This document shows positions 54,179 to 63,340 of a stretch of 64,000 bases of DNA, one piece after another. The notes beneath the pieces are model-generated. The model did not search any database. It saw nothing but the letters and a program-made list of their open reading frames with translations, and was not told where the DNA came from. The DNA is from Salinispirillum sp049115955. Lineage in GTDB: Bacteria > Pseudomonadota > Gammaproteobacteria > Pseudomonadales > Natronospirillaceae. The stretch's first letter is position 1; each line of letters begins with the position of its first letter. The DNA is taken from contig JAGDZJ010000005.1 of assembly GCA_049115955.1 (NCBI GenBank), positions 152,118 to 216,117 on the forward strand, written 5' to 3'. The translations under genes and the position numbers were made by a program.

Positions 54179-55075
54179 ATGAAAAAAATAACGAGAAATC
54201 TGCTCATTCTGGCTCTTATTAGTGTACTACTGCTGAATACGGCCAGCGCTTCGGACAATACCATTTTGGTACCACCGGACGTACTGCGCGACTATCACAC
54301 CCTGATTGGTGACCGCGACCCGCTGACCATCACCGACTATGCAGGTCCCGGTTCGCGCCGTGATGTGGTTGAGCTGGTCCTGTTGCAACAAGCCATTGCC
54401 GCCGCCGGTGTGCATTTCGACCTGACCTTCGTCGAAGAGCCTGACTACGCCGCCACACTCGACGCCTTATCAAATGGTACAGCGCTGGCATCCGGCACCA
54501 GCGCGTGGCTCAACGACCTAACCCCACTGCACCAACACCTCTACATCACCACCGCCCTGATCGGACGCGGGGAGTTTGAGGCCGGGTTCTATGTCCATCC
54601 CGACAATCAAAGTGCCCTTGAAGTGGGACAGACACAGGCGATACAACAGTTAACCGGTATCAGCAGTCGCCACTGGCAGGCCGACTGGAACACCCTATCA
54701 GAGTTGCCTCTTGATGCTTTGTTACACTCTGATACTTGGCCGGGCATGGTGGATGCTGTTATGAATGGCGGAGCTGATTTTCTGTTAGCACCGTTTCAGA
54801 CCAGCGAGTCTATGCGCTTAACCGTAGATAACGGCGTGCTGGTGCCTATTCCCGGCATTAAGCTGGGCCTGGTGGGAAGTCGGCACATGGCTATTTCGCG
54901 CCGTCACGTCGAAGGGCCGTTCTTTAACTCGGTCGTTCATCTCGGCCTGCTGCGCTTAAAGAAAGACGGCACAGTGCGCAAGGCTTATACAGACGCGGGG
55001 TTTTTGCACCCCGAGGTAGAAGACTGGGCATTGATCACCGTGGAGGGCGGTGGTTCGGCTTGGAGCATGAATTAA
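54179..55075 (+). CDS. Periplasmic solute-binding-protein-like protein
   Basis: A 298-residue protein with a signal peptide (MKKITRNLLILALISVLLLN, cut near A24). The body resembles type 2 extracellular solute-binding proteins (DLTFVEEPDYAATLDALSNGTALASGTSAWL, EVGQTQAIQQLTGISSRHW, LPLDALLHSDTWPGMVDAVMNGGADFLLAPF). There is no transporter permease or ATPase nearby. The next gene, 79 bp downstream on the same strand, is a chemoreceptor, so the protein may present a ligand to it. I chose the ATG at 54179 because the signal peptide starts there. Confidence 0.75.
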   Translation: MKKITRNLLILALISVLLLNTASASDNTILVPPDVLRDYHTLIGDRDPLTITDYAGPGSRRDVVELVLLQQAIAAAGVHFDLTFVEEPDYAATLDALSNGTALASGTSAWLNDLTPLHQHLYITTALIGRGEFEAGFYVHPDNQSALEVGQTQAIQQLTGISSRHWQADWNTLSELPLDALLHSDTWPGMVDAVMNGGADFLLAPFQTSESMRLTVDNGVLVPIPGIKLGLVGSRHMAISRRHVEGPFFNSVVHLGLLRLKKDGTVRKAYTDAGFLHPEVEDWALITVEGGGSAWSMN

Positions 55076-55154
55076 AACAACAATACAGCGTCACTTGATG
55101 AGGCTGACATGCGCGACACTCGTTCGCTTAACCACCTAAGAAGTACGGTGCCCT

Positions 55155-57197
55155 ATGACAACGAAAACAAAAATCTCATTCCAACTGACGGTGGTGCAAC
55201 GTATCGTCGCCGGTTTCGTCCTATTGAGTGCTGGCTTGGTCTTCGTCGCCATCAGCGCACTCACTGCGGTATCCGATATTCAAAGCGGCGTTGATCGCCT
55301 CGTGGAGCGCGCGGGTCCGGCAGCTGACGGCGCCAATGCCTTGAGCCTCTCGTTCACGCGGGTCAACCAACTCATTTTGGCGCATTACAACTCCGAATCA
55401 ACAGACGTGTTAGCGCAGTTGGAGCAGGAGTACCAAACAGAACGTGCACGCATAGAACGAGCCATCGCTGAGCTGGTCGCCATAACCGCCGACATCAGCA
55501 GCGGAGCTGCTGCATCCACCGAGTTGGTGACGTTGCAGGAGTCCTTGCCTGAGCTATTTGACAACATCGAATCTACCCAGCGCATTTACCGCGATTCATT
55601 GCAAAGCTTCAGTGAACTGAACAATCGCCGCGTCAGCATGAACGAAAACGCCGCGACCATTAATCAGGTGCTTGAGACCATACACGCTGAAGTAGAAACC
55701 CCCAGCGCACAGATTCTGATGTATCAAGCACACGTCTCATTGCGACAGGGCATCGACCTTGCCAACCAACTCGGCTCTGCGCGTTCGGTAGCGGAATTTG
55801 CGCAGATTCAGACCGAGTTTCGGCGCTGGATGGACGGCTACGGCAGACTCGGCTTCCGGCTGTTAGGTGCACGACGCCAGGACGCCGCCGTGGACGCTAA
55901 TTTCGAAGCCTTCGGCGGCGCCGTTTCCGACTTCTTAGCCAATGTATCTGGAGACGGCGGCTTGGTTACTACGGTAAACAACTATTTGCAGATTCGAGCG
56001 TCACTGGAGGCACGCCTGCAACGCTCGCAGGATGAATTAGCAAACGCCGAACGTGTTTTAGCGAACACGCGCCAGTTTGCCAACACTTATCGTCGCCAAG
56101 TTAACAGCGACTCCACGCAAGTTGTCGCAGACAGCCAACTGATCATCGTAGGCGTCAGCTTACTGGCGCTGCTCGCCGGTATAGTGATTGCGTGGCTCGT
56201 AACACGAACCATTCGCAAACCTCTGAAAGCCGTGGTCGGCGCATTACGTCGCATCGCACAAGGCGATTTGAGTGAGCGTTGGCCGTCACACTCAAACGAT
56301 GAATTCGGCGAGCTCACGCGCTCCGCTGAACAGGTCGTAGAATCCCTGCGCGACATGGTAACGGTTATTCAGCAGCAGTCGGACACCCTGAACCAAGTCG
56401 TCACACAAGCGCATCAAGTAGCCATGAACATGCAGGCGGACGTCAGCAAACAACGCGAAGAAACCGACTGGGTGGCAACGGCGGTACATGAAATGGCGGC
56501 GACCATTGAAGAAGTGGCCCGCCATGCTGAACATGCGTCGTCTGAAATGGAACAAGCCACCGGCTATGCCAGCAACAGTCGCGAGATTGTCAGTGCCAGT
56601 CAACAGTCCATCAGCACTCTGGTCGGGGTCATGACCGGTGCCGCAACGGCCATCCAACAACTGGATAATGACGTCAACAGCATCCAAGACATCTTGCAGG
56701 TGATCGACGCCATTGCTGAACAGACGAACTTACTGGCCTTGAACGCGGCCATCGAAGCGGCGCGGGCGGGCGAACAAGGCCGGGGCTTTGCTGTGGTCGC
56801 TGATGAAGTGCGCACACTGGCCAGCCGAACTCAGCAGTCCACGGTCGAAATCAAAGAAAAGATTGAGGTGATGTTGCGTGCCTCAAGCGGTGCGGTTGAA
56901 GCCATACGCTCTGGCCAAACCCATACTGATCACTCGGCAGAGCAGTCCGCGCAAGCGCTTAATGTGATCACGGAGTTTGCCGACGTCGTCGATCGCATTC
57001 GAGACCTGAATGTCCAAATAGCCACCGCGGCTGAGCAGCAAGCGCAGGTGGCCAATGAGATTAATCAGAACGTCACCCGCATTGCTGATATCGCAGAAAA
57101 GACCGAACAAGGTGCAACCGCTACTCGAGACGCCAACGGGCAACTGCACCAATCGGCGGATGCTTTGTTGGAATCAGTTAAGCGGTTTAGCCTTTAA
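55155..57197 (+). CDS. Methyl-accepting chemotaxis protein
   Basis: A 680-residue chemoreceptor. TM1 is at about 10-34, TM2 at about 329-350, enclosing a helical periplasmic domain of about 295 residues. That size suits a two-bundle HBM-type sensor rather than a short four-helix one. HAMP follows (about 352-404) and the hairpin tip at about 521-556 reads EQTNLLALNAAIEAARAGEQ then GRGFAVVADEVRTLA. No C-terminal CheR-docking pentapeptide is seen. It is followed by a strong terminator and preceded by the binding-protein-like gene, a plausible ligand partner. Confidence 0.93.
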   Translation: MTTKTKISFQLTVVQRIVAGFVLLSAGLVFVAISALTAVSDIQSGVDRLVERAGPAADGANALSLSFTRVNQLILAHYNSESTDVLAQLEQEYQTERARIERAIAELVAITADISSGAAASTELVTLQESLPELFDNIESTQRIYRDSLQSFSELNNRRVSMNENAATINQVLETIHAEVETPSAQILMYQAHVSLRQGIDLANQLGSARSVAEFAQIQTEFRRWMDGYGRLGFRLLGARRQDAAVDANFEAFGGAVSDFLANVSGDGGLVTTVNNYLQIRASLEARLQRSQDELANAERVLANTRQFANTYRRQVNSDSTQVVADSQLIIVGVSLLALLAGIVIAWLVTRTIRKPLKAVVGALRRIAQGDLSERWPSHSNDEFGELTRSAEQVVESLRDMVTVIQQQSDTLNQVVTQAHQVAMNMQADVSKQREETDWVATAVHEMAATIEEVARHAEHASSEMEQATGYASNSREIVSASQQSISTLVGVMTGAATAIQQLDNDVNSIQDILQVIDAIAEQTNLLALNAAIEAARAGEQGRGFAVVADEVRTLASRTQQSTVEIKEKIEVMLRASSGAVEAIRSGQTHTDHSAEQSAQALNVITEFADVVDRIRDLNVQIATAAEQQAQVANEINQNVTRIADIAEKTEQGATATRDANGQLHQSADALLESVKRFSL

Positions 57198-57204
57198 AGA
57201 CTAG

Positions 57205-57231
57205 AGGCGTCTGCTCATGCAGACGCCTTTT
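57205..57231 (+). terminator. intrinsic terminator after the chemoreceptor gene
   Basis: AGGCGTCTGC-TCAT-GCAGACGCCT (57205-57228) gives a ten-pair stem, followed by TTT. It lies eight bases after the stop at 57197 and also precedes the convergent FecR gene end. A strong terminator. Confidence 0.9.
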
Positions 57232-57247
57232 CTGTAGCGGTTATATG

Positions 57248-57889
57248 TTACGGAAAAGCGATGGTCGTAACGGCATCGAACACTTTAGTCCCGTCCCAAA
57301 ACACGGGATCATAAGGTGCCGTCTCATCTCGTCCAGCGTCGTCAACCAACACTGTGGTGCCTTGCCCCACATCGGTCAGCAGAACCTCTCCAGACGCGTT
57401 GGACACGGTGACAGGGCCGCCTTCTAACAGGACGTAGTCCGCCTGTCCTGGAATGAAGTAGCCACCCCACACGATAGTGCCACGAATGCCAATGGTTGCT
57501 GCCGGTGTTTCAATCACGTAAGAATCTGACCCTGGCGTTACGCCATCGGCGATGGCCAGAATAACGCCGCTCAAGACACGGAAATACGCCACTTGTTCAG
57601 AGCTGTCTGTAGCGGGCTCATAGCGACTGATTTCAAAGCGCGTATTTTCGCCCAAGGTCAGCAGACTACCGCCATTAAAACGCATACGCAGGCGCGAGTC
57701 AGGCCCTGTCTCAACAACGCTGCCTTCGTGCAACGCTGTACCCCGCGTTGCCGATTCAAGATCGTCTAACTGAGCACTCCCGGTCAGACTGACTACCCGT
57801 GCTACCGGCCGTTCATTAGCCATAGCGGCGCTGACAACACCCGCCCACAACACGAGTGCACTGGCACCCACAATTAACCAATTTTTCAT
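57248..57889 (-). CDS. Secreted FecR-domain protein
   Basis: A 213-residue protein with a signal peptide (about 1-24, LIVGASALVLWAGVVSAAMA) and one FecR-type domain: LTGSAQLDDLESATRGTALHEGSVVETGPDSRLRMRF, then LTLGENTRFEISRYE. The motif YVIETPAATIGIRGTIVWGGYF is the core of this periplasmic fold. Many such small FecR proteins are unlinked to iron. It is divergent from the double-HTH regulator at 58064, with a palindromic site between them, so the regulator may control it. Function unknown. Confidence 0.8.
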   Translation of the reverse strand: MKNWLIVGASALVLWAGVVSAAMANERPVARVVSLTGSAQLDDLESATRGTALHEGSVVETGPDSRLRMRFNGGSLLTLGENTRFEISRYEPATDSSEQVAYFRVLSGVILAIADGVTPGSDSYVIETPAATIGIRGTIVWGGYFIPGQADYVLLEGGPVTVSNASGEVLLTDVGQGTTVLVDDAGRDETAPYDPVFWDGTKVFDAVTTIAFP

Positions 57890-57981
57890 TCCACACCCTC
57901 TCAGTTTTATCGCTTTTCATCCAGTACAGACTCAACAGCACTCAATGTCAAAGGTAATTCTATACTACATCGTCTCACTTA

Positions 57982-58027
57982 CTGACCGGTCAGATTTTTT
58001 GACAGTGTTAGAGTTACGCGGCATTAT
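57982..58027 (+). promoter_or_regulatory. candidate promoter and operator upstream of the double-HTH regulator
   Basis: TTGACA (57999-58004) with a 17-bp spacer and CATTAT (58022-58027, four of six) resembles a sigma70 promoter, 36 bp before ATG 58064. A perfect 12-bp palindrome CTGACCGGTCAG (57982-57993) abuts the -35 box and could be an operator for the regulator itself or for the divergent FecR gene. Confidence 0.45.
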
Positions 58028-58063
58028 TCTGTATTAGATCAGTCTATCTGCAGGCTTCACGTT

Positions 58064-58903
58064 ATGGATACCTACGATCAGCTAACGCGGTACCTGCAAA
58101 AGCACAATGGCATACGAGTTGCCCCCTACACCGAACAAGAAACGGGGCTAGGTAATCATTTGGGTCAGATGTTCCGGCGCTGTCGTGCTGACCGTGGTGT
58201 TTCGCAACAAGCAGAAGCGGAAAAATTGCGCGTAAGTCGTGCTCAATATCTGCGCTATGAGTCCGGCGTCTCTATTCCACGCTTGCACACCATTGCGCTG
58301 TGGTCATTACAAACCGGTGTACCACCTGAATCTTTGGTTGGGCAACTGCCTTACGCCAGTCCTGGACTGACGGTACCAGCCCAGTTCTTTCGCTTATCCA
58401 CTTGGCTTTGCCACGCCTCCGATGAACTGTTTATCAGCGGCACGCAACATCTTTGTTACAACTTGCACATGCGCTTGCCTGAACTGAATAAAAAGGCCAT
58501 ATCTTTGCCCAGTAGCACCATGCGCCAAGCGTTCAACGAAGTGTTGGAGCAGAAAATCTACGGCGCCGTCGGTGCCAACCTGCGGCTCGTACGCCAGATC
58601 CTATCGTACAGCCAGGAAGACATGGCAAACGGGCTGGGCGTATCCACAAGTCACTACCTGGCTATTGAGCGCGGTGATATCGCGTATTCTTTCTTGCTGT
58701 TTCCACGCTTCGCCTACAGCATGCAAATACCGCCCATCGCTTTGACCGTAAATACGCAATACTACCAAACCCGGTTAGCGTTGCAGACGAGGTACCGCAT
58801 CATTAGCGATATTCTGCAGGACCTTCCCGAGTGTGTTCGAGCGGACGCCATACGCTGGATCGCCGAAGGCATTCGGCTGCATCAACAATATAAGCCAACT
58901 TAA
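58064..58903 (+). CDS. Transcriptional regulator with two XRE-type helix-turn-helix domains
   Basis: A 279-residue protein with two Cro/C1-type HTH units. The first is at about 28-82 (LGQMFRRCRADRGVSQQAEAEKLRVSRAQYLRYESGVSIPRL). The second is at about 165-220 (VGANLRLVRQILSYSQEDMANGLGVSTSHYLAIERGD). A duplicated XRE layout on one chain is unusual and suggests binding to two half-sites without dimerising, or a looped complex. There is no visible sensor domain. It starts at ATG 58064 after a consensus-like promoter with a palindrome. A terminator-like hairpin lies 230 bp after its stop. Confidence 0.8.
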   Translation: MDTYDQLTRYLQKHNGIRVAPYTEQETGLGNHLGQMFRRCRADRGVSQQAEAEKLRVSRAQYLRYESGVSIPRLHTIALWSLQTGVPPESLVGQLPYASPGLTVPAQFFRLSTWLCHASDELFISGTQHLCYNLHMRLPELNKKAISLPSSTMRQAFNEVLEQKIYGAVGANLRLVRQILSYSQEDMANGLGVSTSHYLAIERGDIAYSFLLFPRFAYSMQIPPIALTVNTQYYQTRLALQTRYRIISDILQDLPECVRADAIRWIAEGIRLHQQYKPT

Positions 58904-59135
58904 GACGCTCTCAGCATACCGGCTCATTGGCGTCCTAAAAATTCGTAAAACGCAACTACCGGCCATAGCTTTTGTATCGTTTCTACTATGGTCGCGTCCT
59001 ACACTACGGGTTAACGTAAGACCATGTGTTGCAGTGATCGCCTGCAGCATATACTTGCAGACAAAGGTACTCCCGATTGTCTGCCTGTGTGATGAGTAAT
59101 CTGTGTCTGCCAAGACACATAGTGGCATCTTTTCC

Positions 59136-59160
59136 GGGGCTTTCTTAGCCCCATTTTTTT
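59136..59160 (+). terminator. intrinsic terminator in the intergenic gap
   Basis: GGGGCT-TTCTT-AGCCCC (59136-59152) followed by ATTTTTTT. It lies 230 bp beyond the double-HTH stop and could end that transcript or an unannotated small RNA. Confidence 0.75.
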
Positions 59161-59256
59161 GCCCATTAATTACCTTCGCGTCAATTCTCTGTGCATTTTC
59201 ATGGGCTTAACCAGCAAGACTGTTTCAATGGCTTCTTGGAATAAAGCAGAAGATGC

Positions 59257-59452
59257 TTATTCACATTCTCAACATTATCTTCCAGGCCACATAAATTCTA
59301 ACGATTTTGTCGCCACTAGCCTATTGACTTTCATATCTTGTTGTTTTTAAAGGGGTTTATTCTATTGGTTATTTTTTAACCAATCTAAGAAAGGGCCCGA
59401 ACAATAAGGCCTACATACAGTTTCCGACAACTTACCCACACAGTTATCCACA
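59257..59452 (+). other. cluster of three DnaA-box-like sites
   Basis: TTATTCACA (59257-59265), TTACCCACA (59432-59440) and TTATCCACA (59444-59452) lie on the same strand in AT-rich sequence. The first and third match TTATNCACA exactly; the second differs by one base. The last two are 12 bp apart. Neighbouring genes are not those usual beside oriC. Confidence 0.5.
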
Positions 59453-59625
59453 GTATCTGGGGAAAAGCGAGTGCAGGCTATATGGCAGCACGATTGCGGT
59501 TTGATGACAGAAAAATGGCGTTCTTTCCCGCCAAATTTTAACCAACCGTTGACCCTTTTATTACCTATGAAGGTGCCCCTAAATAGGCGCAGAAATGCAC
59601 CGTTTTGGCACGAGACTGGGCACAT

Positions 59626-59648
59626 AAAAAAGCCCTCCTGGGAGGGCT
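59626..59648 (-). terminator. terminator of the nucleoside ABC transporter operon
   Basis: On the minus strand AGCCCTCC-CA-GGAGGGCT (59648-59631) is followed by TTTTT. It lies about 25 bp past the last permease stop, the expected end of the operon transcript. Confidence 0.88.
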
Positions 59649-59671
59649 TCGAGCAACTCGTAAGCAGTGTC

Positions 59672-60637
59672 TTACGTACGCTCTTTCGCATACGGCTTGC
59701 CGATACTCTTCGGGGCAATAGCACGACCGATGAAACCGGCCAGCAACACCACGGTCAGCACATAAGGTAGCATTTCGATGAACTGCACTGGCACCACTAC
59801 ACCGCCGATTTCAACACCCTGCAGGCGAATAGCGACGGCCTCTAAGAAGCCAAACAGGAAACAAGCCGCCAGAGCTTGAACCGGGCGCCATTTACCGAAT
59901 ATCAGCGCCGCCAACGCCATATAGCCCTTACCGGCGCTCATGTCCGGGATAAACTGACTGCTGTGGGCAATACTCAAGTAAGCACCACCGATGCCCGCCA
60001 GTACACCGCAGATGGTTAAGGCTAAATAGCGCATCTTTGTGACGCCAATGCCTGCGGTATCAATGGCTTGCGGGTTCTCACCCACTGCACGCAGGCGGAG
60101 CCCAAAGCGTGTACGAAACACCGTCCACCACACCAGCGGTACCGCCAGCCAAGACATGTAGACGAGCACGGTATGCCCAGAAATGACTTCACGATAAATC
60201 GTGCCGATAAGGGGCACATGGTTAATCAGGTCTACCAAAGGCAATTCAATAGGGCGGAAACGCGCCGCACCCGACAAGGAAGGCGTCTGCCCGCCCATAT
60301 CGAACCAATGACGTGCCAAGGTGACGGTCAGACCCGCTGCCAGTATATTGATCGCCAGACCACTGACCACATGGTCGCCGCGGTGCGTCACAGTCGCAAA
60401 AGCGTGCAACCAAGCAAACAGAACACCGACACTGATTGCGGCTAAGACTCCCAACCACGCCGAGCCCGTGAAATAGGCAGCCGCTGCCGCAGCAAAGGCC
60501 CCAAGCAACAACTTACCTTCCAAGGCAATATTGACGATACCGGCGCGCTCTGAAAACAAGCCAGCCAGCGCGGCAAAAATCAGTGGTGTAGAGACGCGCA
60601 AGGTGGCGTCCACCATGACTAAGATGATGTCAAACAT
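59672..60637 (-). CDS. Nucleoside-type ABC transporter permease (NupQ/RnsD-like)
   Basis: A 321-residue permease of the BMP-type nucleoside import family. It has about eight to ten hydrophobic segments, with LIFAALAGLFSERAGIVNIALEGKLLLGAF near the start, the typical opening of the second permease subunit. The C-terminal KSIGKPYAKERT is polar. Its ATG at 60637 overlaps the preceding permease stop by eight bases, and it is the last gene of the operon, ahead of a strong terminator. Known relatives import purine nucleosides; some members handle other compounds such as ribose, so the ligand is inferred. Confidence 0.9.
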   Translation of the reverse strand: MFDIILVMVDATLRVSTPLIFAALAGLFSERAGIVNIALEGKLLLGAFAAAAAAYFTGSAWLGVLAAISVGVLFAWLHAFATVTHRGDHVVSGLAINILAAGLTVTLARHWFDMGGQTPSLSGAARFRPIELPLVDLINHVPLIGTIYREVISGHTVLVYMSWLAVPLVWWTVFRTRFGLRLRAVGENPQAIDTAGIGVTKMRYLALTICGVLAGIGGAYLSIAHSSQFIPDMSAGKGYMALAALIFGKWRPVQALAACFLFGFLEAVAIRLQGVEIGGVVVPVQFIEMLPYVLTVVLLAGFIGRAIAPKSIGKPYAKERT

Positions 60638-61733
60638 GCGCAGCCACCTCCTTCTTCTTCAGGTGCCAGCGCTGGTAAAAGCGCGTTAATGGCCCTTTAA
60701 GCATGTGTTCAAGTGCACCACTGAACAACACCACCAGCCCCTGCAGTACCACCACGATATTGCGGTCGACTTCATAGGCAAACTTCAATTCAGCACCGCC
60801 CTGATACAAAAAGCCGAAAAATATAGCGGCCAACACAATGCCAACGGGGTGATTTCGTCCCATCAAGGCCACGGCGATACCGGTGAATCCGAACCCGGCC
60901 ACATAGCCTAGCTTCAACTGGTGCAGGTCCCCTAACAGCGCGTTGACGGCAAAGAAGCCCGCCAGCATACCCGACACCAACATGGCCAAGATCACCACCT
61001 TGCTGTCACTGATACCGGCATACTTAGCAGCGCTATGATTGAACCCCAGCGCACGCACTTCGTAACCCCAACGGGTGCGCCATAGGAACAGCCAGGTGCC
61101 GTAGGCGCAGATCAAAGCCCAGACAAACGTCAGGTTCAGCGGGCTCCGCCGCCAACCAAACCACTCCCACACACGCGGCATCCAGGTGTTTTGCGGGAAT
61201 ACGGCACTTTCACTCGACATGGAACCCGGTGGGCGTAGCCAATCAACCAGCAAATACACCATCAAGGACGCTGCAATGAAGTTGAACATGATGGTGGTGA
61301 TAACGATGTGTGACCCGCGCTTGGCTTGCAAGTACGCGGGAATGTAAGCCCAAGCGGCACCGAAGGCACCACCCAGCAAAATGGCTATCGGAATCACCAG
61401 CAGCATTGGCAACCATGGCCCCAAAGCTAATGCGGCGGCGGTCACACCTAGGCCAGCAAAGGTCGCCTGACCCTCACCACCGATGTTGAACAACCCGGCG
61501 TGAAAGGCGACCGCAACCGCTAAGCCGGTGAAGATATAGCCCGTGGCATAGAAGAGGGTATAACCTAAACCCTCTGTATTACCAAAGGAACCATCGACCA
61601 TCGCTACGATGGCGTCCCAAGGATTCACTTCGATGTACAGAAACAGCAACGAACAAACAGCAAAAGCCAACACAATATTGGCCAGTGGCATGACCACAGC
61701 GGTCATCCACCACGGTAGACTAGTGGGCGTCAT
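60630..61733 (-). CDS. Nucleoside-type ABC transporter permease (NupP/RnsC-like)
   Basis: A 367-residue first permease of the importer. The preferred start is ATG 61733 (MTPTSLPWWMTAVVM): GGGGAGGA lies eight bases upstream, whereas the longer frame to 61757 starts inside the ATPase gene with no site. About ten membrane helices are predicted, with LFYATGYIFTGLAVAVAFHAGLFNIGGEGQ as the family-typical segment. It overlaps the ATPase gene by 14 bp and the next permease by eight bp, so subunits are co-translated. It pairs with the permease at 59672. Confidence 0.9.
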   Translation of the reverse strand: MTPTSLPWWMTAVVMPLANIVLAFAVCSLLFLYIEVNPWDAIVAMVDGSFGNTEGLGYTLFYATGYIFTGLAVAVAFHAGLFNIGGEGQATFAGLGVTAAALALGPWLPMLLVIPIAILLGGAFGAAWAYIPAYLQAKRGSHIVITTIMFNFIAASLMVYLLVDWLRPPGSMSSESAVFPQNTWMPRVWEWFGWRRSPLNLTFVWALICAYGTWLFLWRTRWGYEVRALGFNHSAAKYAGISDSKVVILAMLVSGMLAGFFAVNALLGDLHQLKLGYVAGFGFTGIAVALMGRNHPVGIVLAAIFFGFLYQGGAELKFAYEVDRNIVVVLQGLVVLFSGALEHMLKGPLTRFYQRWHLKKKEVAAHV

Positions 61734-63279
61734 GGACTTCATCCTCCCCATGCGCATTGGCCATCATTAGGCCGAGCATACGTTCATTCGCTTCACTGGC
61801 GACCACTTCAGCGACGATCTCGCCATCAAACATCACCAAGATGCGATCGCTGAGCGACAGTATTTCTTCCAGTTCAACCGATACCAAGAGTATGGCCTTG
61901 CCATGGTCACGTAAGGCAATGATTTGCTGGTGAATAAATTCAATAGCACCGATATCGACGCCGCGTGTCGGCTGACCGATCAGCATCACATCCGGGTCGC
62001 GCTCTACTTCGCGCGCCAGCACCAGCTTCTGCTGATTACCACCGGAGAAATTCGCCGTCTTCAGGTCAGGAATGGGCGGACGAACATCCCATTTTTTCAT
62101 CTGTTTGGCGCAATCAGCCACGATGTCATGTTGCTTCAAAAAAACGCGATGGTTGTATTGCGGGTCACGGTGATAACCGAGAATAAAAGCCTCGCTGGCC
62201 ATCATCGCTGTCACCAAGCCCTGACTGTGGCGATCTTCTGGCACATGCGCCACCTTCAATTGCCGGATCTGCTCAGCGTCGCGCGGTGCCTCTGGCGTGA
62301 TCTCAGTACCGCCGTAGCTGAAGCTACCGGAGGTTAGGCTTTTCATGCCGGCCAATACTTCAAGCAATTCAGATTGACCGTTACCGGAAACCCCGGCAAT
62401 ACCAACAATTTCACCGGCACGCACCGAGAAATTGAGATTCTTCAACCGCGGAACACCGTGTTTGTCGGTATAGCTGAGCTGGTTCACGTGCAACAATTCT
62501 TGTTGCGGCTTGGCGTCCCCTTTGGTCACCCGCAACAACACTTTGCGTCCCACCATTTGCTCGGCCAGCTCTTCCCGTGTCGTGTCTTTGGTGACCAAAT
62601 GCGCCACCATTGCGCCCTGACGCATGACGGACACGTTATCCGTTACGGCCAAAATCTCACGCAATTTGTGCGTAATGATGATGACGGTGGTGCCCTGATC
62701 GCGCAGCGCCGCCAATACTTTAAATAAGTGGTCGGTTTCTTGTGGGGTCAGCACACCGGTTGGTTCGTCGAGAATCAATACCTTGGCACCGCGATACAGA
62801 GCTTTCAGTATCTCGACACGCTGCTGAATACCCACGGGCAAGTCTTGCACCTGCGTATCCAGCGGTACTTGTAAATTGTATTCCTGTTCCAGTTTCTTTA
62901 GCGCCGCGCGCGCTTCGCGCATGCTGCGGTTCAAAAGAGGACTGGATTCGGCCCCGAGAATGACATTCTCAAGGACGGTAAAATTGTGTATCAGCATAAA
63001 GTGCTGATGAACCATGCCGATACCGGCATCAATGGCAGCCTTAGAGTCTTTAGCCACAAAGGGCTGACCATCGATAAACATCTCACCTTCGTCGGCTTGA
63101 TAGAAGCCGTAGATGATGCTCATCAGGGTGGACTTGCCAGCGCCGTTCTCGCCAACTATGCCATGAATCGTGCCTTTCTTTACCTGTAAGTCGATGGCGC
63201 GGTTGGCGTGTACGGTGCCAAAACGCTTATCGATACCCTTCAACTCCAAGGCATAAGGCGTTGTTGTTTGTTGTGACAT
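61720..63279 (-). CDS. Nucleoside-type ABC transporter ATP-binding protein (NupO/RnsB-like)
   Basis: A 519-residue protein with two fused ABC domains. Domain 1 has Walker A GENGAGKST (about 38-46) and signature LPVGIQQRVEILKAL (about 147-161), with LILDEPTGVLTP as Walker B. Domain 2 has the degenerate loop GVSGNGQSELLEVLAG and signature FSGGNQQKLVLAREV. This double-ATPase layout is normal for BMP-type and sugar-type importers. It starts at ATG 63279. Three hairpins lie between it and the upstream binding-protein gene. Confidence 0.92.
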   Translation of the reverse strand: MSQQTTTPYALELKGIDKRFGTVHANRAIDLQVKKGTIHGIVGENGAGKSTLMSIIYGFYQADEGEMFIDGQPFVAKDSKAAIDAGIGMVHQHFMLIHNFTVLENVILGAESSPLLNRSMREARAALKKLEQEYNLQVPLDTQVQDLPVGIQQRVEILKALYRGAKVLILDEPTGVLTPQETDHLFKVLAALRDQGTTVIIITHKLREILAVTDNVSVMRQGAMVAHLVTKDTTREELAEQMVGRKVLLRVTKGDAKPQQELLHVNQLSYTDKHGVPRLKNLNFSVRAGEIVGIAGVSGNGQSELLEVLAGMKSLTSGSFSYGGTEITPEAPRDAEQIRQLKVAHVPEDRHSQGLVTAMMASEAFILGYHRDPQYNHRVFLKQHDIVADCAKQMKKWDVRPPIPDLKTANFSGGNQQKLVLAREVERDPDVMLIGQPTRGVDIGAIEFIHQQIIALRDHGKAILLVSVELEEILSLSDRILVMFDGEIVAEVVASEANERMLGLMMANAHGEDEVHDAH

Positions 63280-63300
63280 CTGAGTAACCTGCTGAAACCT

Positions 63301-63321
63301 AAAAACGCAGGACGCGTTTTT
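63301..63321 (-). terminator. hairpin with T-run between binding protein and ATPase genes
   Basis: AAAAACGC-AGGAC-GCGTTTTT (63301-63321) is symmetric, so it reads as a terminator on both strands. It lies 22 bp before the ATPase ATG and within the operon. It may cut read-through so that the binding protein is made in excess over the membrane parts. Confidence 0.6.
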
Positions 63322-63340
63322 TGCTTGCCGTAAAAGTTAA

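Larger units (their letters stand above)
58904..59671. other. 768-bp intergenic region
   Basis: An AT-rich gap between the double-HTH gene and the convergent end of the nucleoside-transporter operon. It contains a + strand terminator (59136), three DnaA-box-like nonamers (59257-59452), a hairpin ATTGGTTA-T5-TAACCAAT (59364-59384), and a - strand terminator (59626). Open frames inside (for example 59159-59350) lack family similarity and good ribosome sites, so I annotate no protein. A small RNA is possible. Confidence 0.6.

Noticed and set aside
59159..59350. 63-codon open frame in the intergenic gap
   Set aside because: No ribosome site, no family similarity and an AT-rich, DnaA-box-containing context.
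59600..59625. Sigma54 promoter or NtrC site near TTTTGGCAC
   Set aside because: The GG/GC spacing and the -12 element do not match, and the following region contains only a terminator.
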